This document shows positions 54,757-61,317 of a stretch of DNA of 64,000 nt, one piece after another. Below the pieces are notes generated by a model. The model ran no database searches and was not told the DNA's origin. It worked only from the letters and a program-made list of their open reading frames with translations. Every line of letters begins with the position of its first letter. The first letter of the stretch is position 1. Made by a program: the position numbers and the translations under genes. The stretch comes from Maribacter vaceletii (GTDB lineage: Bacteria; Bacteroidota; Bacteroidia; Flavobacteriales; Flavobacteriaceae). The stretch lies in the NCBI RefSeq assembly GCF_003634105.1, contig NZ_RBIQ01000011.1:124001-188000 (forward strand), read 5' to 3'.

Positions 54757-56274
54757 TTACACTAAGGAATGTTGTGTCATTGCTTCTGGTTGCGGTACTC
54801 CTATTAATTTAAGTATAGTAGGAGCAACATCTCCAAGAACACCACTTTCAATATTTTTCAACTCTTTGTCTATTAAAATAATAGGAACAGGGTTTGTTGT
54901 GTGCGCTGTATGAGGGCTACCATCTGGATTCATCATAGTTTCGCAATTTCCATGATCGGCAATAAGAATGGTAGTGTATCCATTTTCTAAACCTGTAGTA
55001 ATAACATCTTTTGCACAAATGTCTACGGCTTCGCAAGCTTTAATAGCCGCACTCATTATTCCTGTATGGCCAACCATATCTCCATTGGCAAAATTTAGAC
55101 AAACAAAATCTGTTTCTCCTTTTTCTAATTCTGGCACTAAAGCATCACGTAATTCATAAGCACTCATTTCTGGTTGCAAATCATAAGTTGCAACTTTTGG
55201 AGAATTTTTTAGAATACGAGATTCACCTTTAAAAGGAGTTTCTTGTCCCCCAGAAAAGAAAAAAGTAACATGCGGATACTTTTCTGTTTCCGCAATACGG
55301 ATTTGTTTTTTATTGTTTTTTTCTAGTACCTCACCTAAGGTCTCTGTAATATTATCTTTATTGAATATTACTTTTATTCCTTTAAAATCATCACTATAAT
55401 TAGTTATAGTAACGTAGTAAAGATCTAGTGTTTTGGTATTGTATTCTGGAAAATCTTTTTGGTTTAACATTTCTGTTAATTCTCTTCCTCTATCTGTTCT
55501 AAAGTTAAAAAAGATAACTACATCATCCTTTTCAATGGTAGTTAAAGGCTGTCCGTTAGTATCTGTAGCAATCAGTGGTTTTATAAATTCATCTGTTATA
55601 TCTGCATCGTAATTTTCTTGAATACTGTTTGCTATAGAGTTAGTTTTTGTGCCAGAAGCATTCACAAGAGCATCATAAGCTAATTGTACACGTTCCCAAC
55701 GCTTATCTCTGTCCATTGCATAGTAACGCCCAGTTACAGAGGCTAGTTTTGTATTGGTTCCAGAAATATAGTTTTCAATATCTTCAACATATCCTTTTCC
55801 AGATTTTGGGTCAACATCTCTACCATCTGTAAAAGCATGGATATACGAATTTTGAACACCAGCATTGTTTGCAGCATCAATAAATCCTTTTAAATGATTT
55901 GTATGTGCATGTACGCCTCCATTACTAAGTAATCCTAAAAAATGTACTTTTTTATTATTTTCTTTAGCATAAGCAAGGGCATCTACTAATACTTTTTCGT
56001 CTTTTAAAGTATTGTTTTCTACCGCTAAATTAATCTTAGCTAAATCTTGATAAACGATTCTACCGGCTCCTAAATTCATGTGGCCAACCTCACTATTTCC
56101 CATTTGTCCTGTAGGTAATCCTACATGTTCTCCGTCTGTTCTTAGAGTTGCGTTTGGATAGTTATGATATAAGGAATCTATAAAAGGAGTTTGCGCATTA
56201 TCTATAGCAGATACTTTTGGATCTGGTGATTTTCCCCAACCATCCAGTATCATTAGGATTACTTTTTTATTCAT
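54757..56274 (-). CDS. gpmI: 2,3-bisphosphoglycerate-independent phosphoglycerate mutase
   Basis: GpmI interconverts 3- and 2-phosphoglycerate through a phosphoserine intermediate and needs Mn2+. The 505-residue enzyme has the metal site MILDGWG at the start, the catalytic Ser in GQMGNSEVGHMNLGAGR (near residue 61), the DGRDVDP loop, NFRTDRGRE, and the DHGNCETM metal site near the C-terminus. A TATTTTTG promoter box lies about 23 bases upstream. The BtuF-like gene follows by 11 bases. Confidence 0.96.
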   Translation of the reverse strand: MNKKVILMILDGWGKSPDPKVSAIDNAQTPFIDSLYHNYPNATLRTDGEHVGLPTGQMGNSEVGHMNLGAGRIVYQDLAKINLAVENNTLKDEKVLVDALAYAKENNKKVHFLGLLSNGGVHAHTNHLKGFIDAANNAGVQNSYIHAFTDGRDVDPKSGKGYVEDIENYISGTNTKLASVTGRYYAMDRDKRWERVQLAYDALVNASGTKTNSIANSIQENYDADITDEFIKPLIATDTNGQPLTTIEKDDVVIFFNFRTDRGRELTEMLNQKDFPEYNTKTLDLYYVTITNYSDDFKGIKVIFNKDNITETLGEVLEKNNKKQIRIAETEKYPHVTFFFSGGQETPFKGESRILKNSPKVATYDLQPEMSAYELRDALVPELEKGETDFVCLNFANGDMVGHTGIMSAAIKACEAVDICAKDVITTGLENGYTTILIADHGNCETMMNPDGSPHTAHTTNPVPIILIDKELKNIESGVLGDVAPTILKLIGVPQPEAMTQHSLV

Positions 56275-56296
56275 AATTGTAGTGTCTTTACAAAGT

Positions 56297-56304
56297 CAAA
56301 AATA
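56297..56304 (-). promoter_or_regulatory. Promoter -7 box of gpmI
   Basis: TATTTTTG on the minus strand matches TAnnTTTG exactly, 22 bases before the gpmI ATG. Confidence 0.58.
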
Positions 56305-56494
56305 CTATGATTTGTTTACTTAAACTAAGTTTAGTACCCATTTTTTAAGGGTTTTCCTTGTTTGTTGTATCTATTTTCAAAAAGTGTTAAAGATGTTAAA
56401 TTTTTAAATTTTGTAACGTTTGTTTGTAACAAATTATAAATGCTATCGTCTCTTTAATATCAAATCATTTATTCATCAATTAAAAACAATCATC

Positions 56495-56908
56495 ATGAAA
56501 AAAACAACAGTAATTATGGCTATTGCAGGTATGCTAATGTATACAGGGGTAATGGCAAATGAAAATGTTAGTACATTACAGCTTAATGAAACACAATTAA
56601 TTGTAAAGTTAGAAATTAGTACTTTTTGTAAAGCTATTCTTAAAGGAGATGTAGATTTAGTAAGAGGTATGATTGAAGCAGGAGAAGATGTAAATAAAAT
56701 TTCTGCAGGAATGACACCCGCAATTTTTGCTGCACGTTATAATAGGGCAGAAATTTTAGAGCTTCTTATAGCAAACGGAGCTAATCTTAGAATTAAGTGT
56801 AAAAATGGACTTACTATTACTGAAATTGCTCAAGCATCTAATGCTACCGATGCTCTTGCTTTGTTGAAGAAAGAAAAGAAAGCTAAAAAGGCTAAGAGAG
56901 TTAAGTAA
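56495..56908 (+). CDS. Exported ankyrin-repeat protein
   Basis: The 137-residue protein begins at the ATG at 56495 with a signal peptide (KKTTVIMAIAGMLMYTGVMA). The mature part holds about three ankyrin-like units: FCKAILKGDVDLVRGMIEAGEDVN, GMTPAIFAARYNRAEILELLIANGANLR and GLTITEIAQASNATDALALLKK. It ends in a lysine-rich tail (KKEKKAKKAKRVK). An upstream frame extension from 56420 is unlikely because it would bury the signal peptide. It is probably a periplasmic protein-binding module; the partner is unknown. Confidence 0.82.
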   Translation: MKKTTVIMAIAGMLMYTGVMANENVSTLQLNETQLIVKLEISTFCKAILKGDVDLVRGMIEAGEDVNKISAGMTPAIFAARYNRAEILELLIANGANLRIKCKNGLTITEIAQASNATDALALLKKEKKAKKAKRVK

Positions 56909-56921
56909 GAAAAATGTGCTA

Positions 56922-56960
56922 AAAAAAATCCCATTCCTAATCAGGATGGGATTTTTTTTT
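56922..56960 (+). terminator. Terminator after the ankyrin gene
   Basis: ATCCCATTCCT pairs with AGGATGGGAT (one bulged T), flanked by A and T runs. It lies just past the ankyrin stop and could also serve the small minus-strand gene. Confidence 0.85.
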
Positions 56961-57012
56961 ATAATATATTCACTTCAAATAGTGTTCAGGTAAAAGAGTG
57001 CGAATAAGGTAA

Positions 57013-57180
57013 TTAAAATTCAAAGCCAGTAAACGCTCTATACATAAAAGCATAGATTGCGAACGCTAACATTGCACCACAAAAAACAGAATAAATTTTA
57101 AGTAATATTACTGCAATATTAGGGTGACAATTTTCAAAGGCTTGTTGGTAAATGTTTCTAAAGTGTAATAATGTTCCCAT
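57013..57180 (-). CDS. Small membrane protein of 55 residues
   Basis: An ATG at 57180 opens 55 codons: MGTLLHFRNIYQQAFENCHP, then one hydrophobic helix (IAVILLKIYSVFCGAMLAFAIYAFMY), ending RAFTGFEF. The clean architecture of an amphipathic start, a single helix and a conserved-looking RAFTGF end resembles the small flavobacterial family I recall as DUF6747. The function is unknown. It sits alone between the ankyrin gene and the M48 peptidase gene, with a convergent terminator beyond its stop. Confidence 0.68.
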   Translation of the reverse strand: MGTLLHFRNIYQQAFENCHPNIAVILLKIYSVFCGAMLAFAIYAFMYRAFTGFEF

Positions 57181-57395
57181 ATAGTTTTGTTTAATAATTA
57201 AAAATTACAAAGCTATAAGGATTAAATCTGAGACGGTAATAAGACTGTGGGAGCCCCAAATGTAGAAAAAAAAATAGAACTTTCGACGATTAATTAAATT
57301 TATTCGATAAGCTGTAAAACACAGGTAAGTTACTAATAATCAACTCTCAAGTGAGTGTTTTTTGTCGAAATTTACGGTACTTTTATCGTTTTAAT

Positions 57396-58163
57396 TTAAA
57401 CATTGCCTTTATATTTCTTAATGGCCTCCTTTATTTTTTCTATTCTATTTTCGGGGTCTGGGTGCGTACTTTGAAATTCTGGAGTTCTATTAGGTCCTGC
57501 TGCTGCTTTAAGTATTTGCATAACTTTTATCATTTCTTCAGGTTGGTACCCTGATTGAATCATAAAAAGAACACCAAGTTCGTCACTTTCTAGCTCATCT
57601 CCACGACCATTGGTTAATAATTTGTTTTGGCCAATACCACCAACTAATCCACCCATATCTGCACCAACCGTAGCACCCATAGTTAGGGTTTGCCAAAAAT
57701 TGCTGTCTGCAATACGTTCCGCAGAATGGCGACCAATTACATGTCCTATTTCATGGCCAAGAACACCTGCTAGTTGTGCTTCATTTAATTGAGAAAAAAG
57801 TGCATAGGTAATAAATATTTGACCTCCAGGTAATGCAAAAGCATTAATAGTTTGCGAATCAGCTAATAAGTGAAAATCATATTTATAAGGGGTTTCTCTG
57901 GCAATACTACTATTTACCAATTTGTTGCCAACAGCATCTACAAAAGCTTGCATACGCTCATCTGGGTAAAGACCGCCATGTTGTTGCGAAATTTCAGGTA
58001 AACTTTGTAAGCCGATAGCAATTTCTTGCTCCGCGGTCATGTTTATATTTTGAGTTCTTCCTGTGTATTCGTTTTTTTCACTGTTATTACAGCGTTGTAT
58101 AAAGGCAAATGCTACAATGGCGAGACCTATAAAAATTCGAATTTTCCAACTTCCTCTTCTCAT
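57396..58163 (-). CDS. M48-family metallopeptidase
   Basis: The 255-residue zinc peptidase resembles LoiP/YcaL-type envelope proteases. An N-terminal hydrophobic segment ends in a Cys (IGLAIVAFAFIQRC), which could be lipidated or serve as an anchor. The catalytic motif HEIGHVIGRH lies near residues 134-143, with the third ligand Glu in GDELESDELGV. FALPGGQIFITYALF and a C-terminal STHPDPENRIEKI are typical. It probably degrades damaged envelope proteins. It is monocistronic. Confidence 0.88.
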   Translation of the reverse strand: MRRGSWKIRIFIGLAIVAFAFIQRCNNSEKNEYTGRTQNINMTAEQEIAIGLQSLPEISQQHGGLYPDERMQAFVDAVGNKLVNSSIARETPYKYDFHLLADSQTINAFALPGGQIFITYALFSQLNEAQLAGVLGHEIGHVIGRHSAERIADSNFWQTLTMGATVGADMGGLVGGIGQNKLLTNGRGDELESDELGVLFMIQSGYQPEEMIKVMQILKAAAGPNRTPEFQSTHPDPENRIEKIKEAIKKYKGNV

Positions 58164-58202
58164 GGCTTATAGTGTTTTATAGGCCAACAATATACAAAAG
58201 AG

Positions 58203-58937
58203 TTAGAGAAGGTCTTTATTTATGTCTAAAATATTATTTCTTACATAATTTTTTATAAAGCCATTTGTAAAATGCTCACTTCCATAAAAATCTTCTTGCT
58301 GTAATAATAAAAGAATATTTTTTCTTCTAAAGGCCGTTAGCATAGGTTTAGAAATTGGGGCATAGCTATAATGCCAAGGTTCATATTTAAACCCTTTTCT
58401 TTTAGGGTGATCCGTGTATACTAAGTAAAAACCATATTTTTCTGAATTCTCATCCATCCAATTTTTAAAATCTTCATAAGGACCTCCTTCACCAAACTTA
58501 TTTGGATCAAGAACATTTCCTTCTACTTTACGATAACCGTCTACAATGTCAACATCGGTTCCCCAATGGTGTCTGCTAGTTCCTGGAATAGTAGAGTATT
58601 CTATAATTTTGTCAATAGCATCTATTGGTGCCATTCCATCTTCTTCGGTATAATTATCGTATTTTCTTTCCCAAATCTGGACTTGTCTTTCAAAATTTCT
58701 ATAACTAGAGACCACTTTTAAATCTATACCAGCACTGTAAGCGGCTTTTTTCATTTCTAAAAAAGCATCATGAGCTTCTTTTCTAAGATTTATACCTTTA
58801 CCATAAACTTTTATATCTTCTTTACCCATTAATTCTAAAATAGAATAGTCATTACCTTCTAATAAGATAGTTGATGGTATTGTTGATAAGGCTAATGTAG
58901 TTAACCCACTTTTTTTTATGAATGATCTTCGTTGCAT
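58203..58937 (-). CDS. M15-family D-Ala-D-Ala carboxypeptidase-like protein
   Basis: The 244-residue protein has a VanY/LAS-type peptidase domain. The zinc ligands are His and Asp in TSRHHWGTDVDIVD (near residues 121-128) and His in YEPWHYSYAP; the base Glu is in EPWH. It opens with a twin-arginine-like signal (QRRSFIKKSGLTTLALSTIPS), so it may be exported folded through Tat. It probably trims peptidoglycan peptides in the periplasm. A gap of 39 bases separates it from the M48 gene. Confidence 0.88.
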   Translation of the reverse strand: MQRRSFIKKSGLTTLALSTIPSTILLEGNDYSILELMGKEDIKVYGKGINLRKEAHDAFLEMKKAAYSAGIDLKVVSSYRNFERQVQIWERKYDNYTEEDGMAPIDAIDKIIEYSTIPGTSRHHWGTDVDIVDGYRKVEGNVLDPNKFGEGGPYEDFKNWMDENSEKYGFYLVYTDHPKRKGFKYEPWHYSYAPISKPMLTAFRRKNILLLLQQEDFYGSEHFTNGFIKNYVRNNILDINKDLL

Positions 58938-58984
58938 TTTAAATAGTATTAATTACTAAAGGTGGTAATGGTTTATAAATTTAG

Positions 58985-60157
58985 TTATTTTTTTGCATTA
59001 GAGGTTAAATAAAGATACCCCTGATGTTTTTGTCTTAAATCGTTTAGTGTAATTATATAGAAATAGATACCGGAAGCAAGTCCATCATTTCTTGTAACAA
59101 CAGAGCTTCTATTAGAGTAGCCACCAAATTCATTGGTATAATTATTTTTAGAGAATACCATGACACCATATCTATTATAAATTTGAAGATTATTATTTGG
59201 AGAATCTTCTATGCCATCTATTACTAAAAAGTCATTAACTCCGTCTCCATTTGGAGTCATATAATAATTGTCTAGTTCTAATAAATTATAAGTTTCTAGT
59301 ATGTCATTATTACCCCCAATAGTTATTATAGAATAGTCATTAGGTACAAAAATGTCTGATGTTAGCGTACCCAGTGTTAGGCTGCCTTGTACATCTGTAT
59401 TTCCTAGGTCTACCCAATGTTGTTGGGCTTTACTCCAACCAACTACTTTTAAATCGGTTATAAATTCTCCTAAAGTATTTATATTGCTATAAATGTCCCA
59501 GTTTAAAGTAACTGTAGAAGGTATAGCGCTTTCTAAATGCCAAAATTCTTTCTCACTTACCTTTAAAAAATCGGTCTCCTTTTCATCCGTATCAAAAGTT
59601 TCATTAAAGGTAGAAGGATTATTTGGGTCTTCATAAAAGTATGCGCATTTAGCAAATGCATTTGTAGCTTGTGAGTTTAGCGTTAACATACGTAATCTGT
59701 CTTCTGTGCCTACAGGAAAGATAAAATCGTCTTTATTGGTTATTGCAGCATAGCCATCTACTTTAGAAACCATATTTTCTCCAATATAAAAAGCACTATT
59801 TAAAAAATTAATATGAATATCAGAGTTATCTCTTGGCGTAACAATATTACCTGTTATTAAATTTGCGTTATTTATTATTTCAATAGGAGTTTCTAAATAT
59901 AAATTATTGTCAACCAAAATCTCTGAATCATAAAAAACAGGGGTATTAGTTCCAGAAACGGTTATAGATTTATCATACCCATAAAAACCTACTAATCCTA
60001 GATTTTCATTAAACACACCATCATTTACCAAATCTAAATGAAATCCTACAGATGTTCCATTATGTACTTGCATTGCACCAAAATTATGTACAGCATCTTG
60101 TGCTACAATAGTATTTTGTAGCAGTAGAAAGATGGATATGATTTTAAATAGTTTCAT
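58985..60157 (-). CDS. Surface protein with CHU_C-type T9SS sorting domain
   Basis: The 390-residue protein has a signal peptide (IISIFLLLQNTIVAQ) and a beta-rich body with GFIFPVGTEDRLRMLTL-like sequence (near residues 165-180). The C-terminal domain (about 300-385) is of the gliding-motility-associated CHU_C type: YMTPNGDGVNDFLVIDG, NNLQIYNRYGVMVFSKNNY, SGIYFYIITL and QGYLYL. Such domains direct type IX secretion and cell-surface attachment. It is the last gene of the surface operon, 4 bases after its neighbour. Confidence 0.87.
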   Translation of the reverse strand: MKLFKIISIFLLLQNTIVAQDAVHNFGAMQVHNGTSVGFHLDLVNDGVFNENLGLVGFYGYDKSITVSGTNTPVFYDSEILVDNNLYLETPIEIINNANLITGNIVTPRDNSDIHINFLNSAFYIGENMVSKVDGYAAITNKDDFIFPVGTEDRLRMLTLNSQATNAFAKCAYFYEDPNNPSTFNETFDTDEKETDFLKVSEKEFWHLESAIPSTVTLNWDIYSNINTLGEFITDLKVVGWSKAQQHWVDLGNTDVQGSLTLGTLTSDIFVPNDYSIITIGGNNDILETYNLLELDNYYMTPNGDGVNDFLVIDGIEDSPNNNLQIYNRYGVMVFSKNNYTNEFGGYSNRSSVVTRNDGLASGIYFYIITLNDLRQKHQGYLYLTSNAKK

Positions 60158-60161
60158 GTTT

Positions 60162-61313
60162 TTAAAAAGTCATTGAAATATTAGATATCCCACTATTGGT
60201 TTGATGAAAAGAAGAATCAAAATATAAATCTCCTGTTGCTTGTGTTGCAGAGTTATAAAATTCACTGCCATTTTTTAAATAAGAAACCCTTCCTGTGCAA
60301 TCTACATTAACTTCAAAATTATCACCTGGTAAATAAGTAGAATATCTTCCTTTACTAGCACCATGCTCGTAGATGTATACATTTTTATTTGAATGTAAAT
60401 AAATTGCATAATCTAGGGTTGTATAGGAGGCATTTGTTGCTGGGTCGCTATTAAGACCCACCATTCTTAATCTATCATTTGTTACTGCAGTAAAGCTTAA
60501 ATTACCTGCTTCCCCTGCGGCTATGGCATGAGAAATTGAGTACCCTTGTGCGTTCCATCCTGAGCTAGATGTTTTGTTAAGAACACCTGCGTTATAGGTC
60601 ATAGCCCCTGTTATTGCAATATCCATTGTTCCTAGACTGTATGTATTTGAACCATTAGCAACATTAAAACCATTGGGTAAAGTACTTGTACCTGTATCTG
60701 TGGTAACTTGAATATCAAAACTACCACCGGTTCCACCTGAAGTAACATTAGCAGTTATTCTAGTAGTGTTATTTATAGTTACATTATTTACTGTCTGCCC
60801 TGGTATTGTAACAGTAGCAGAGCCATCAAAAAAGTTGCCATTTATAATAATATCTCTAGTTTCATTTACAGAGAATTGTGAACAAGAACCATTAGTTGCA
60901 TTGGAATTAGAAACAATAGGATGATTAAGAGGCATACCTATAAAATTAATATCTGGGTCCACACCATTAGAAAAAGTGTAAGACCCATCGGAATTTTGAA
61001 TAAATTTTGCAGGAATAGAGGATATGCTATAAGGGTCTATAGCAGTACCACTACCCGAGATTAATATATTGTCATCTGCAACAATTATAGTTTCATTACC
61101 AGTTGGTTGAATTTGTTTCCATTCTGTAGCATTATATTGGTAAATATTTTTGTCTTCAGAATTGTATACCAAAGAACCTTCATGAGGACTTACTATTGCA
61201 TTTATTTCTGCTAGTGTAGCAGAATGTATAGTAACTAAGTCTCCAGCATTTGGAGCTTGCGCTTTTACAAATAGAGAAATTAAGAAAAAGGAAATTAAGA
61301 TACTTTTTTTCAT
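60162..61313 (-). CDS. Secreted beta-rich surface protein with IPT-like domain
   Basis: The 383-residue protein has a signal peptide (KKSILISFFLISLFVKAQA). Residues about 30-70 resemble the start of phage-tail or adhesin-like modules (GSLVYNSEDKNIYQYNATEWKQIQP). A GSGTAIDPYSI motif near residue 90 matches the repeats of the upstream giant protein. An IPT/TIG-like sandwich lies at about 145-215 (RDIIINGNFFDGSATVTIPG), and a lectin-like or jelly-roll C-terminal domain covers about 225-383. No sorting domain is visible. It probably assembles with the neighbouring proteins. Confidence 0.72.
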   Translation of the reverse strand: MKKSILISFFLISLFVKAQAPNAGDLVTIHSATLAEINAIVSPHEGSLVYNSEDKNIYQYNATEWKQIQPTGNETIIVADDNILISGSGTAIDPYSISSIPAKFIQNSDGSYTFSNGVDPDINFIGMPLNHPIVSNSNATNGSCSQFSVNETRDIIINGNFFDGSATVTIPGQTVNNVTINNTTRITANVTSGGTGGSFDIQVTTDTGTSTLPNGFNVANGSNTYSLGTMDIAITGAMTYNAGVLNKTSSSGWNAQGYSISHAIAAGEAGNLSFTAVTNDRLRMVGLNSDPATNASYTTLDYAIYLHSNKNVYIYEHGASKGRYSTYLPGDNFEVNVDCTGRVSYLKNGSEFYNSATQATGDLYFDSSFHQTNSGISNISMTF

Positions 61314-61317
61314 ATTA

